From assembly GCA_947483555.1 (NCBI GenBank), contig CANKMW010000001.1:186001-250000 (forward strand): a stretch of DNA of 64,000 nt, given 5' to 3'. This document shows, in pieces, positions 22,914 to 35,930 of this stretch (its first letter is position 1; every line of letters begins with the position of its first letter). Both the position numbers and the translations under genes were made by a program. The stretch comes from Myxococcales bacterium (GTDB lineage Bacteria; Myxococcota_A; Polyangia; Haliangiales; Haliangiaceae). Under the pieces are notes generated by a model that had not been told where the DNA came from, ran no database searches, and was given only the letters and a program-made list of their open reading frames with translations.

Positions 22914-24419
22914 ATGTGGGTCGTCCTCGCGGTCATCGCCGCGGTCCTCGTGATCGCGATCGTCGCGTGGCGTTTCTATCTCGGCCGCCTGGCCCGCCGC
23001 CGCAACCAGGCCGGCATCATCACCGACGGCCGCAGCCTGCTGTTCGGCACCATGATGGTCCGCCGCACCTTCCGTCGCGGCTGGCTGCGCATCCGCATGA
23101 TCTTCGCCAGCCGCGAGCGCAAGAAGCGCATGGACGACAAGGCGCGGGTCAAGACCGCGCAAGAGGCCGCGGCGCTGATGGGCAACATGAAGGGCGTCTT
23201 CATGAAGCTGGGCCAGATCGTCAGCTTCGCCCACGACGCCCTGCCCGACGCGGCGCAGAAGGCGCTGTCCACGTTGCAGCAGGACGCCCCGCCGATGGAC
23301 TTCACGCTCGCCCGCGGCGTCGTCGAGGCCGAGCTCGGCGGTGACCTGGGTCGCTTCTTCAAGAGCTTCGACGAGGTGCCGCTGGCGGCGGCCTCGATCG
23401 GCCAGGTCCATCGCGCCCGCCTGCTCGACGGCACCGACGTCGTCGTCAAGGTCCAGTATCCCGGCGTCGACGCCGCGATCGAAGCCGACCTCGGCTCCAT
23501 CGATCGGATGGGCGTGATGGCGGCGATGTTCAACAAGTCGGTCGACTTCCCGTCGTTGCTGGGCGAGTTGCGCCTCCGCCTGCTCGAGGAGCTCGACTAC
23601 CGGCGCGAGGCGCGCCACCAGGAGCTGTTTCGCCACCTGTGGCTCGGGCATCCCATGATCCGGGTGCCCAGGGTGTTTGGCTCGCACAGCCGGCGCCGCA
23701 TCCTGACCAGCGAGTACGTGCGCGGCTTCACGTTCTACGAGTTCAACAAGGTCGCCGACGCCCGCGAGCGCCAGATCGCGTCGGCGTCGATCGCCGACTT
23801 CGTCTTCGACTCGATGTTCGTGCACCTGGTCTACAACGGCGATCCCCACCCCGGGAACTACCTGTTTCACGACGACGGCGCGGTCACGTTCATCGACTTC
23901 GGCTGCGTCAAACGGTTCGCCCCCGACTCGATGCGCGACATCAAGCGGTTCTTCCGCGCCATCATCGAGGGCGACCGCCCCACCCACGAGGAGTACGTGC
24001 TCAAGATCGGCCTGGTCCGCCCCGGCCGCAGCTGGGACAAGGACGTGATGTGGGAGACCTGGCGCTATCACCTCGAGCCGTACACCAGCCAGCGCTTCGC
24101 GTTCACACCCGAGTACGTGGCCCGCGCCCGCCACTACGCCAGCGTGGAGAACACGAAGGACATGAACCTGCCACCCGACCTGCTGTTCTTCCTGCGCATC
24201 ACCTTCGGCCTCAACTCGATCGCGATGAAGCTCGGCTCGTCGGGAAACTTCCACCAGGGTGCGCGCCGCCAGTTCTACGCCGACGTCAACGCGCCGAGCG
24301 CCCTCGGCCTGCAGGGCGTGAAGGTGCCCGACGATTTCCGGCTGCTGCCGTTCCGACTCACCGATGGCCAGCGGGTCGCGGAGATCGAGGCCAGCGGCGT
24401 GTTGCCGGTCGTCGAGTGA
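22914..24419 (+). CDS. UbiB/ADCK (ABC1)-family atypical kinase-like protein, membrane anchored
   Basis: 501 residues from ATG 22914; residues 2-18 are a single membrane helix (VVLAVIAAVLVIAIVAW). ABC1-family motifs are in order: KLGQ at about 98-101 in the KxGQ helix, AAASIGQVHRA (about 158-168, the Ala-rich nucleotide loop with G-Q), the VKVQYPG strand Lys at about 179, NGDPHPGNY (about 308-316, catalytic Asp and Asn), and IDFG (about 327-330). UbiB homologues support ubiquinone or other quinone/lipid metabolism; the ATPase activity is known, the substrate is not. No quinone genes lie nearby. Confidence 0.9.
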   Translation: MWVVLAVIAAVLVIAIVAWRFYLGRLARRRNQAGIITDGRSLLFGTMMVRRTFRRGWLRIRMIFASRERKKRMDDKARVKTAQEAAALMGNMKGVFMKLGQIVSFAHDALPDAAQKALSTLQQDAPPMDFTLARGVVEAELGGDLGRFFKSFDEVPLAAASIGQVHRARLLDGTDVVVKVQYPGVDAAIEADLGSIDRMGVMAAMFNKSVDFPSLLGELRLRLLEELDYRREARHQELFRHLWLGHPMIRVPRVFGSHSRRRILTSEYVRGFTFYEFNKVADARERQIASASIADFVFDSMFVHLVYNGDPHPGNYLFHDDGAVTFIDFGCVKRFAPDSMRDIKRFFRAIIEGDRPTHEEYVLKIGLVRPGRSWDKDVMWETWRYHLEPYTSQRFAFTPEYVARARHYASVENTKDMNLPPDLLFFLRITFGLNSIAMKLGSSGNFHQGARRQFYADVNAPSALGLQGVKVPDDFRLLPFRLTDGQRVAEIEASGVLPVVE

Positions 24420-24434
24420 CATGAGCTCGCGGCC

Positions 24435-24983
24435 ATGACGATTCGACTCCTCGGCGTCGCCGGTAGCCTGCGCAGGGCGTCGCTCAACCGAGCGCTGCTG
24501 CGGGCCCTCGGCGAGCAGCTGCCGGATGGGGTCGCGCTCGACATCTTCGACGGACTCGGCGCGATCCCGACCTTCGACCCCGACCTCGCCGATGACCCGG
24601 CGCCGGTGACGGCGTGGAAGTCAGCGATCACCGCCGCCGACGCGGTGGTGATCGCCACCCCCGAATACAACTACTCGATCACCGGGGTGCTCAAGAACGC
24701 CATCGACTGGGCGTCGCGGCCGCCGGCGACGTCGCCCTTGCGCAACAAGCCGATGGGCATCGTCAGCGCCGCCAGCGGCATCAGCGGCGGCATGCGCGCC
24801 CAGTACCACCTCCGCCAGGTGCTGGTGTTCACCAACTCGCCGGCGATGCTGCAGCCGGAGGTGATCATCCCCAAGGCGCAGGAGCGCTTCGACGCCGAGG
24901 GCCGACTCACCGACGCCAGCACCCGCGAGCTGCTGTCCAGGTTTGGCGTGGCGCTGGTCGAGTGGATCGCCCGCTTCCGCTGA
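24435..24983 (+). CDS. NADPH-dependent FMN reductase
   Basis: 182 residues. The flavodoxin-like fold is evident: GVAGSLRRASLNRALLRAL (phosphate loop), VIATPEYNYSITGVLKNAID (the conserved PEYN.S..G.LKN.IDW motif), and a SAASGISGGMRAQYHLRQVL segment typical of the NQR-type SsuE/ArsH-related reductases. It reduces FMN or a quinone/azo substrate with NADPH. It starts 15 bases after the UbiB gene, so the two may be co-transcribed. Confidence 0.9.
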   Translation: MTIRLLGVAGSLRRASLNRALLRALGEQLPDGVALDIFDGLGAIPTFDPDLADDPAPVTAWKSAITAADAVVIATPEYNYSITGVLKNAIDWASRPPATSPLRNKPMGIVSAASGISGGMRAQYHLRQVLVFTNSPAMLQPEVIIPKAQERFDAEGRLTDASTRELLSRFGVALVEWIARFR

Positions 24984-25011
24984 CCACGCCAGCCCGGCCA
25001 GGCCAGCCGGT

Positions 25012-26463
<1,452 letters not shown>

Positions 26464-26511
26464 CGGGAGCGTTTCATCCGGCGGCGGTGCGTGTCAAGGC
26501 GGGCTTCCCGC

Positions 26512-28056
26512 TCAGTATCGGCCGGCCGACAGATCGACGGTGCCGGGCCCGACGCGGCGCGCCCGCCCCGCCCGGCGCGCCGACTTGGGTCGGCCGTCGA
26601 CCGCGGCCTCGGTGGCTGCTGCCGCCGTGGGGAGCTCGGTCACCGATGGCGGCGAAGCAACCACCTCGGGCCGCGGCGGCGGCCGCGCCGGCATGAGCGC
26701 TTCCGGTTGGGGTGGCGGCGCCGCCGCTGCCAGCGATGGCGGGGAACTACCGCCCGCCATCACGACCACCGCCGCCATCGCAGCGCTGACGGCCAGGATG
26801 GCGCCGATCACCACCCCGGTTCGGGAACGCGTCGCGGCTGCCGGTGCGGCTACGGCTACGGCTACGGCTGCGGGTTCGGCCACGGCCACGGTCGCGGCCA
26901 CGTATACGGCCGCGGTTGCGGCCGGGGCGGCGGCGGCTCCAGCTGCAGGGAACGTGGGGGCCTCGCGGGTGCCGCCGCTTCCGTCTTCACCCGGCGGGGG
27001 TGACGGCGAACGCACGGAGCGCAGGTCGAGCGAGACCGGCGCGACGTCATCGCCCGGCGCCGGCGGGGCGCCGAACAGCGTCCGCATGTACTCGGCCATC
27101 GCGACCGGCCCGTCGGCCAGCTGGTTGGCGGCCTGGAACTCGGCCAGGGCCGCGCCGAGCTCGGCGGCGGACTGGTAGCGCAGGGCGAGATCGGGAGCCA
27201 GCGCGCGCATCACGATCCGTTCGAGCGCCGGCGGATAGTCCGGCCTCACCTTGGTCGGTGGCGTGATGTGGCCGCCGACGATGCGCTCCATGGTCTGGTA
27301 CTCGGTGTCGCCGCGGAAGGCGCGCCGCTGCAGCGAGACCTCGTACAGGACCACGCCGAGCGCGAACACGTCGGCACGACGGTCGACCTTCAAGCCGCGG
27401 CACTGCTCGGGCGACATGTACGCGAGCTTGCCCTTGACCACGCCGGTTCGAGTCTGCGCCGCCCGACCCGCGGCCAGCGCGACCCCGAAGTCGACCAGCT
27501 TCACGACGCCGTCCCAGCCGATCATGATGTTCGATGGCGTGACGTCGCGGTGCACGATCTCGAGCGGCTCGCCGGTGGCGCCGTTGCGGTCGTGGGCGTA
27601 GTGGAGCGCGGCCGCCACGGCGCGGCCGATCGCGACGGTGGCCGCGATCGGGGTCGGCTTGCGGACGATCAACGAGCGCTCGATGGCCGCGCGGACGTTC
27701 TCGCCGTGGATGTACTCGATGGCGTGGAAGTACGTATCGGCATCGCGGCCGACCTCGTAGAGCTGCGCGATGTTGGGGTGGTACAGCGTCGCCGCCACCC
27801 GGGCCTCGTCGAGGAACATCTGGACGAAGGTCCGGTCGTTGACCCGCTCCGGCGCGATCACCTTGATGACCGCGTGGTCCGGACACGAGAACCGGAACGG
27901 CCCGGAGTCGGGGCGCCGGGCGTTGTCGATCGACGCCAGCCAGATCTCCGCCATGCCCCCGGTGGCCAGGTGGCGGAGGAGGCGGTAGCGGCCGAGCTGG
28001 CGTGCGCCCCCCGGCGACGACATCCTCTCGTGAGACGGAGGCAGGGCGGGCATCAT
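26512..28056 (-). CDS. Transmembrane Ser/Thr kinase, tandem paralogue
   Basis: 514 residues from the first of two adjacent ATGs at 28056; an ATG at 28023 is a possible shorter start. Kinase domain: LATGGMAEIWLAS, an AVIKVI Lys at about 65, HRDVTPSN, KLVDFGVA, a GVVKGKLAYMSPEQ activation segment. The linker to the C-terminal helix (TGVVIGAILAVSAAMAAVVVMAG) has a long Ala/Val-rich tract with VAEPAAVAVAVAAP, coded by a hexamer repeat. About 60 residues follow the helix and would be periplasmic. Sequence and architecture are shared with the kinase just downstream, at 25012. Confidence 0.92.
   Translation of the reverse strand: MMPALPPSHERMSSPGGARQLGRYRLLRHLATGGMAEIWLASIDNARRPDSGPFRFSCPDHAVIKVIAPERVNDRTFVQMFLDEARVAATLYHPNIAQLYEVGRDADTYFHAIEYIHGENVRAAIERSLIVRKPTPIAATVAIGRAVAAALHYAHDRNGATGEPLEIVHRDVTPSNIMIGWDGVVKLVDFGVALAAGRAAQTRTGVVKGKLAYMSPEQCRGLKVDRRADVFALGVVLYEVSLQRRAFRGDTEYQTMERIVGGHITPPTKVRPDYPPALERIVMRALAPDLALRYQSAAELGAALAEFQAANQLADGPVAMAEYMRTLFGAPPAPGDDVAPVSLDLRSVRSPSPPPGEDGSGGTREAPTFPAAGAAAAPAATAAVYVAATVAVAEPAAVAVAVAAPAAATRSRTGVVIGAILAVSAAMAAVVVMAGGSSPPSLAAAAPPPQPEALMPARPPPRPEVVASPPSVTELPTAAAATEAAVDGRPKSARRAGRARRVGPGTVDLSAGRY
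26848..26902. repeat. GGCTAC/GGCCAC hexamer microsatellite in kinase linker
   Basis: Imperfect hexamers (GGCTAC three times, then GGCTGC, GGTTCGGC, GGCCAC twice and GGTCGC) run in the frame that encodes an Ala-Val repeat just before the membrane helix of the upstream kinase. It is the counterpart of the hexamer array in the downstream paralogue. Confidence 0.75.
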
Positions 28057-28160
28057 CCCGACCTGGTCTGCAAGCACGGATCCAGGTGAGCACCACGACC
28101 GCTCGCACACTTGCGTCATGTCCCCTGAGACATGGGCCGCGCGCGCCGCACCGGCACGAG

Positions 28161-29315
28161 CTACAGGAATGACGCCATGTAGCCCGCGTCCTCCACGGCG
28201 ATCGCGGCTCGGGTCGCGACCAGCGGCCGCAACGTGTCGACCATCACCGCCAGCTCGTCGGTGCGCGTGGCGCCGATCGACGCCTCGTAGCTGCCGGGGT
28301 GCGGCCCATGCGGGATGCCGGCCGGATGGTGCGAGACGCTGCCCGGTCCCACCCCCTTGCGCGACGTGAAGTTGCCGTCGCAGTAGAAGAGGATCTCGTC
28401 ACAGGACGGCGAGCTGTGCGGGTACGGACACGGGATGGCGTCGGGCGCGAAGTCGAGCAATCGGGGCACGAAGCTGCAGATCAGCGCGCCGCGAGCACCG
28501 AACGTGCCGTGCCAGGTCGGCGGCAAGTGCACCGACGACACCCGGGGCTGGAAGGCGAGGATCGGGAACGCCCACGGGTACACCGTGCCGTCCCAGCCGA
28601 CCACGTCGAGCGGCGACTCGTCGACGGTGAAGCCGTGCCAGCGACCGCCGCGCTTGACCGCCAGCTCGCGCAGTCCCTCGTCGAGCGGCGCGGACAGCTC
28701 GGGGCGCCGGAAGTCGCGGTGGCAGTACGGTGCGTCCATGCGCAGCTGGCCGACCGGATTGCGCCACTGCGCGAGCAGGTGCAGATCGTCGACCTCGAGC
28801 CAGAACCAGTGCTGCGGCCCGTCGTCGGGCATGAAGCGGTGCAGCATCGCGCGCGGGACGCAGACGTAGTCGCCCTGCTGGAAGCGCAGATCACCGAGGA
28901 TGCTGCGCAGCAGCCCACCGCCCTGGTGCACGTACACCAGCAGGTCGCCGTCGCCGTTGGCGACGTAGACCGGATCGGCACGATCGGGGAACGCGACGCC
29001 GGCGCACAGGTCGGAGTTCGACAGCAACGGCACGAAGGCGTCGATCGGCGCCCCGCCGCGGCCGACCTCGCCGCTGTGATAGTGACGCTTGGCCAGCGCG
29101 CGCAGGTCGGCGGTGCCGACCGCCGGTGCCGCCCAGCCGTGCTTGACCTCGGCGGGGCGCTGCAGATGCGGCCGCCGCTGGTGGTAGAGGATGGTGTACG
29201 GGCCGTCGAACCCGTCGCGGGTGAAGCACTCCTCGTAGCGCAGCTCGCCGCCCGGCCCGCGCAGCTGGGTGTGGTGCTTGCGCGGCAGATCGCCGCGCGC
29301 GACGCGGTCGAGCAC
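28161..29315 (-). CDS. hmgA: Homogentisate 1,2-dioxygenase
   Basis: 384 residues from a GTG at 29315. The enzyme opens homogentisate to maleylacetoacetate using non-heme Fe(II). Iron ligands are visible: His about 300, Glu about 307 (CDEILFYCDGNF) and His about 336 (PAGIPHGPHPG), in the expected H-x6-E...H spacing. QFGDYVCVPRAMLHRF-like beta-helix segments (FQQGDYVCVPRAMLHR, about 145-160) are also typical. It follows the dioxygenase gene hpd by two bases (stop cta at 29318), so the two are one transcript; a slightly short N-terminus is normal for bacterial forms. Confidence 0.95.
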   Translation of the reverse strand: MLDRVARGDLPRKHHTQLRGPGGELRYEECFTRDGFDGPYTILYHQRRPHLQRPAEVKHGWAAPAVGTADLRALAKRHYHSGEVGRGGAPIDAFVPLLSNSDLCAGVAFPDRADPVYVANGDGDLLVYVHQGGGLLRSILGDLRFQQGDYVCVPRAMLHRFMPDDGPQHWFWLEVDDLHLLAQWRNPVGQLRMDAPYCHRDFRRPELSAPLDEGLRELAVKRGGRWHGFTVDESPLDVVGWDGTVYPWAFPILAFQPRVSSVHLPPTWHGTFGARGALICSFVPRLLDFAPDAIPCPYPHSSPSCDEILFYCDGNFTSRKGVGPGSVSHHPAGIPHGPHPGSYEASIGATRTDELAVMVDTLRPLVATRAAIAVEDAGYMASFL

Positions 29316-29317
29316 GG

Positions 29318-30475
<1,158 letters not shown>

Positions 30476-30502
30476 GGGGACCTTCTGTGCGGTGGCGATC
30501 GG

Positions 30503-31176
30503 CTAGCGGGGGAGCACGGCGTCGGGCTGACGATCAGGGTGGGCGGCAGCGAACGCCGGCAGCTGGTCGCAGGCGGCGGCGATGGCCGCCAGGCGCGGGA
30601 ACCCGGCCGGGTCGACGCCGAAGCGATGCGCCGAGTAGATCTGCGGCACCAGGCAGCAGTCGGCGATGGTCGGCTCATCACCGACGCAGTACCGTCCCGC
30701 GCTGCCGGCGACCGCGGCCTCGAGGGCGGCCAGGCCGCGGGCGATGAACCCCTTGACCCACACCTTGTCGTCGCCGCCGAGGGCCTGCACCTGGAGGGTG
30801 GTCGACAGGTTCTGCAGCGGCTGGATGCCCGAGTTGACCATCTCGGCGAGCGCGCGGACCTGGGCCCGAGCCTCGCGACCGGCCACACCGGGCGGCAACA
30901 GCGGCGGGGCGGCGAACCGCTCGTCGAGGTACTCGATGATCGGCAGCGACTGGGTCAGGAGGTGAACCTGGCCATCGTCCTCGATCACCTCGAGCGTCGG
31001 CACCTGCGCCATCGGGTTCTTGGCCCGGTAGCCAAGGTCGTGCTGGCCGCCAGCGCCGGCGCTGCCGCCCTTGAGGATGTCGACGGCGACGTACTCCCAT
31101 GCCAGCCCCTTGAGGCCGAGCGCGATGCGGACCCGATAGCTGGCCGAGCTGCGCCAGTAGTTGTGCAGGCGCAGCC

Positions 31177-31180
<4 letters not shown>
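30503..31180 (-). CDS. maiA: Maleylacetoacetate isomerase (zeta-class GST)
   Basis: 225 residues from a GTG at 31180 that overlaps the preceding stop (GTGA). The glutathione site SSASYRVRIALGLKG (residues about 9-23) is the Zeta-class SS.S.RVRI motif; NPMAQVPTLE and QSLPIIEYLDE follow. The C-terminal domain ends AAAHPDRQPDAVLPR, as is usual for this family. It turns maleylacetoacetate into fumarylacetoacetate with glutathione. Overlap with the upstream hydrolase indicates coupled translation. Confidence 0.93.
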
Positions 31181-32190
<1,010 letters not shown>

Positions 32191-32241
32191 CGACGGCACC
32201 TTACGGCTCGCGCGCGCGGAGATCAATCGGGGTAGGCTGCG

Positions 32242-34092
32242 GTGGTGGGCAGCCCGCACGACGCCGCGACCGCGCCGACCGTCGCTGACGCCAGCCCGGG
32301 CGTGGCGGTGACACCCGCCGACGTCGCGACCGCACCACTCCACGGCAGCGGCCCCGGCTCCGGCACCACCGTCTACGGGGCCCACCGCTATGCCCTCGGC
32401 GCGCTGCTCGGTCGCGGCGGCATGGGTGAGGTCCGGGTCGCGCGCGACGAACGGGTCGGCCGCGACGTCGCCATCAAGACCCTGATCAGCGGCGAGGGGA
32501 CGCCCCGGATGGAGGCGGTCGGTCGGTTCCTGCGCGAGGCCCGCGTCCAGGGCCGCCTCGATCACCCGGCGGTGGTGCCGGTCCACGACCTCGGCTTCGA
32601 CGACCGCGGCGTGCCGTACTTCGCGATGAAGAAGCTGGCCGGCACCACGCTGGCCGAGATCCTGGCCCGCCACCGCGCCGGCGATCGCGACGCCCTCGCT
32701 CGCTGGCCGCGGCGGGCGCTGCTGGCGCGGCTCGCCGAGCTCAGCCTCGCCGTCGAGTTCGCCCACACCCGCGGCGTCGTCCATCGCGATCTCAAGCCCC
32801 ACAACGTCATGCTCGGCGACTTCGGCGAGGTCTACGTGCTCGACTGGGGCATCGCCAAGATCGGCGACGACGAGCCGACCTCGGGCGCCGGCATCCAGCG
32901 CACCGATCTCGACACCCTCGACTCGGTGGTCGGCGAGACCGCCGCCGGCTCGGTGCTCGGCACGCCGGGCTACATGGCGCCCGAGCAGGCCCGCGGCGGC
33001 GTCATCGATCACCGCGTCGACGTCTACGCGCTCGGGTGCATCCTGTTCGAGATCCTGACCCTCGAGTCGATGCTGCCGCGCGGCGTCGCCGCCCTGGCCG
33101 CCGCCGAGGATGCGGTGGCCGGTCGCCCGGCGCAGCGCCGGCCCGATCGCGACGTGCCGCCCGAGCTCGACGATGCCTGCGCCCACGCCACCGCGCCCTC
33201 CGCCGCCGAGCGCATGGCCTCCGCCGCCGCCGTCCACGCCGCCATCCAGCGCTACCTCGACGGCGATCGCGATCTGGCCCGCCGCCGCGAGCTGGCCGCC
33301 GAGCTGGCCGCCGCCGCCGCGGTGCACCTCGAGCACGGTCGCCGCGAAGACGCGATGCGCGAGGCCGGGCGGGCCCTGGCGCTCGATCCCAACCACGGCG
33401 ACGCCGCCACGCTGATCGGTCGCCTGCTCCTCGAGCCGCCGGCCGAGACGCCGATCGAGGTGACGGCGGCGATCGACCACACCCGCATCGAGACCGGCAA
33501 GCGATACCTGCGCGCCGGAACCGTCGCCTACCTCGCCTACGTGCTGCTGTTGCCGGGCCTGTTGTGGGTCGGCGTCAAGGACTGGACCATGCCGCTGGTC
33601 GTCGGTGCGATGGCGCTGTTCAACGCCGGCTTCACGTTCGCGATGTCGCGGCGCGACCGGCTGGCCGGCGCGTGGATCTACCTGGCCCTGGCCTCCGACG
33701 GGGCGATGGTCGTCCTCAGCTCGGTGTTCTTCAGTCCGCTCATGACCACGCCGGGTCTGGCCACCGCGTCGGCGCTCACGTTTCTCGGCTCACCGACGCG
33801 CAAGGCGGCCGCGCCGATCATCGCGTGCACCACGACCGCGATGATGCTCCCGTTGCTGCTCGAGTGGACGGGCGTGCTGCCGCGCACCTTCTGGATCGAC
33901 GACGGCGGGCTGCACATTCGCTCGTGGGTGATCGGCAGCGATCCGGTGGGCACGCTGGTGCTGCTGATCGGCGCCAATCTCGCGTTGCTGCTGACCGCGG
34001 CGCAGATGGCGAACCACCTTCGCCGCGCCCAGGACGAAGCCGATCGCCGGACCCAGCTGACGGCGTGGCACCTGCGCCAGCTGGTGCCCTGA
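32242..34092 (+). CDS. Ser/Thr kinase with C-terminal multi-pass membrane domain
   Basis: 616 residues, GTG start (a second GTG follows directly). Kinase domain about 48-330: [22 protein letters not shown] Lys at about 77, [11 protein letters not shown], then LDWGIAK with Trp in place of the usual Phe, and [20 protein letters not shown]-like helical part follows ([35 protein letters not shown]). Residues about 420-600 are six hydrophobic helices that end in [24 protein letters not shown]. The same membrane block stands N-terminal to the kinase at 35931-37556. Ligand and target unknown. Confidence 0.9.
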   Translation: MVGSPHDAATAPTVADASPGVAVTPADVATAPLHGSGPGSGTTVYGAHRYALGALLGRGGMGEVRVARDERVGRDVAIKTLISGEGTPRMEAVGRFLREARVQGRLDHPAVVPVHDLGFDDRGVPYFAMKKLAGTTLAEILARHRAGDRDALARWPRRALLARLAELSLAVEFAHTRGVVHRDLKPHNVMLGDFGEVYVLDWGIAKIGDDEPTSGAGIQRTDLDTLDSVVGETAAGSVLGTPGYMAPEQARGGVIDHRVDVYALGCILFEILTLESMLPRGVAALAAAEDAVAGRPAQRRPDRDVPPELDDACAHATAPSAAERMASAAAVHAAIQRYLDGDRDLARRRELAAELAAAAAVHLEHGRREDAMREAGRALALDPNHGDAATLIGRLLLEPPAETPIEVTAAIDHTRIETGKRYLRAGTVAYLAYVLLLPGLLWVGVKDWTMPLVVGAMALFNAGFTFAMSRRDRLAGAWIYLALASDGAMVVLSSVFFSPLMTTPGLATASALTFLGSPTRKAAAPIIACTTTAMMLPLLLEWTGVLPRTFWIDDGGLHIRSWVIGSDPVGTLVLLIGANLALLLTAAQMANHLRRAQDEADRRTQLTAWHLRQLVP

Positions 34093-34452
34093 CTGCTGCT
34101 GACCGCGTGAGTGGCTACCGGAGTGGCCAGCCGGGAATGCGGGCACCTGCGCGCCGGGTTCCGTTCTGTGCCGGATTCGACCGCGTCGTTGCCACTTGCG
34201 CGACGGCGGCCGGAGACCTACACACGGCATCCACCCTCCACGTCCATCCTCGAGCCATCCGAATGCGAACGATCGATCCCACCATCCTCCTGGCCGCCAT
34301 GGCCACGCTGCAGACGCCGCCGGCCCGACCCGGCCCGGCCGGCGTCTTCGCCAGCGCGCGGCGCCTGCGCTTCGCGCCGGTGGCGCCGGCCGCCATCGCG
34401 GTCTCGCGCGCCGCCTGAGTCATCATCGGGCGGCGGCGTGCTACACGAGGCC
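34093..34452. other. 360-base region without a convincing gene
   Basis: Between the kinase and the beta-lactamase-like gene. It contains one small plus-strand frame at 34263-34418, described separately. I see no strong hairpin, repeat or promoter in the rest. Confidence 0.5.
34263..34418 (+). CDS. Possible 51-residue peptide
   Basis: ATG 34263 opens a 51-codon frame, beginning MRTIDPTILLAAMATLQ and rich in Ala, Pro and Arg, ending VAPAAIAVSRAA. No family, signal or clear ribosome binding site. It is listed only because it fills the one large intergenic gap; it may be chance. Confidence 0.2.
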   Translation: MRTIDPTILLAAMATLQTPPARPGPAGVFASARRLRFAPVAPAAIAVSRAA

Positions 34453-35910
34453 ATGGGCCAGCGCCTGATCTCACTGATCGTCGTCGCCGGCGTCGCCGCC
34501 TGCGGCTCGCCAGCGCCGACCACCACCACGCCGCACGCCGCGGTCGGCGATCTCGGTGTTCAGCCAGCCAATCTCGAGGCGCAGCTGACGCCCTACATCG
34601 AGAGCATCGGCGCCGGCTGGGGTGAGACCAGCAAGTTCAACGGCTACGTCCTGGTCGCGCAGCACGACCAGCCGATCTATGCCCGCGCGTTCGGACTCGC
34701 AGATCGGGTCGCCAACCGCGCCGCCACCGCCGACACCACGTTCCGCATCGGCTCGGTGACCAAGCAGTTCACCGCGGCTGCGATCCTCACGCTCGAGCAG
34801 GCCGGCAAGCTGTCGGTGAACGACCCCGTGAAGCGGCATCTGCCCGAGTACCCGGGACCGGGCAAGGAGGTGACCATCCACCAGCTCCTCACCCACACCG
34901 CAGGGCTGCCGAACTACACCTCGTTCCCCGAGATCGAGCAGCGCAAGGCCGAGCACTGGACCACGCGCGCGCTGCTCGAGACGTTCTGGGACCAGCCGCT
35001 CGACTTCGCACCGGGGACCAAGTTCGCCTACTCGAACTCCGGCTACGCCGTGCTCGGCGCCATCATCGAGAAGGCGAGCGGCAAGAGCTGGACCGCGTAC
35101 GTCAAGGACGAGCTGTTCGTTCCCGCGGGCATGACCCGCACCGCCGCTGACGACGCGATCGGGGCTCCCGATCGGGCACTGGGCTATCAGATCAAGGGCG
35201 ACGCGCTGGTCGCCGCCGACCCGATCGATCTGTCGCTGGCGTTCGCCGCCGGTGCCGTCCGTTCGAGCGCCAGTGACATGGTGAAGTGGCACCGTGCGCT
35301 GTCCGGAGACGCGATCCTGACCGCCGCGTCGCGCACGCGCCTCTATCGTGCCGAGAAGGACGACTACGCGTACGGCTGGGTGAACGCCGAGGTCGCCGGC
35401 CACCACACGGTCTGGCACAACGGCGGTATCGACGGCTTCCGCGCCATGTACTGGCGGGTGCCGGATGCCGATCTGGTGGTGGTGGTGTTCGCCAACGTGA
35501 TCGACGTCGACACCGATCCGGTGGGCAAGGCCGCCGTCGAGGCGGCGTTCGGAGCCAAGCTCGAGCCGATCGCCGCCCTGGCGAAGGGCGCCCTCGATCC
35601 GGCGCTGGTAGCGCGCGGGACCGGGACCTACGAGCTCACCGACCCGAGCAAGACCACACTCAAGGATCTGGGCGCGCCGCAGGACCTGATCGACAGCATC
35701 CTGACCGTCGAGATCAGCGCGGTCGAGGGCGGCCTGTCGAGCAAGCCGAACGGCCAGGACGCGGTCACGCTGACGCCGATCGAGGGCGGCGCGTTCTACG
35801 ATCGGGGCAGCAGGATCAAGCTGACGTTCGACCTGCCGGCGAGCGGGCCGGCGACCGGCATCGCGCTCGAGCAGGGCGACCTGGTGCTGACGTACACCCG
35901 CACGCCGTGA
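34453..35910 (+). CDS. Class C beta-lactamase-family serine hydrolase, lipoprotein
   Basis: 485 residues with a lipoprotein signal (IVVAGVAAC, Cys 17). Catalytic motifs of penicillin-binding/class C enzymes: SVTK (S about 101, K 104), YSN (about 193-195) and HNG (about 322-324). The ~140 residues after the hydrolase domain form a separate beta-rich domain (GTYELTDPSKTTL to VLTYTRTP), as in many bacterial esterase/D-aminopeptidase-type homologues. Most such proteins are esterases or peptidases, not antibiotic-degrading enzymes; substrate unknown. It sits 20 bases before the next kinase. Confidence 0.85.
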   Translation: MGQRLISLIVVAGVAACGSPAPTTTTPHAAVGDLGVQPANLEAQLTPYIESIGAGWGETSKFNGYVLVAQHDQPIYARAFGLADRVANRAATADTTFRIGSVTKQFTAAAILTLEQAGKLSVNDPVKRHLPEYPGPGKEVTIHQLLTHTAGLPNYTSFPEIEQRKAEHWTTRALLETFWDQPLDFAPGTKFAYSNSGYAVLGAIIEKASGKSWTAYVKDELFVPAGMTRTAADDAIGAPDRALGYQIKGDALVAADPIDLSLAFAAGAVRSSASDMVKWHRALSGDAILTAASRTRLYRAEKDDYAYGWVNAEVAGHHTVWHNGGIDGFRAMYWRVPDADLVVVVFANVIDVDTDPVGKAAVEAAFGAKLEPIAALAKGALDPALVARGTGTYELTDPSKTTLKDLGAPQDLIDSILTVEISAVEGGLSSKPNGQDAVTLTPIEGGAFYDRGSRIKLTFDLPASGPATGIALEQGDLVLTYTRTP

Positions 35911-35930
35911 CGGCTTGGTAGGCTGAGGTC

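Noticed and set aside
34453..35910. An antibiotic-resistance beta-lactamase
   Set aside because: The SxxK, YxN and HxG motifs fit the wider penicillin-binding/class C-like esterase family, and the extra C-terminal domain and lipoprotein signal are not typical of AmpC; nothing supports drug hydrolysis.
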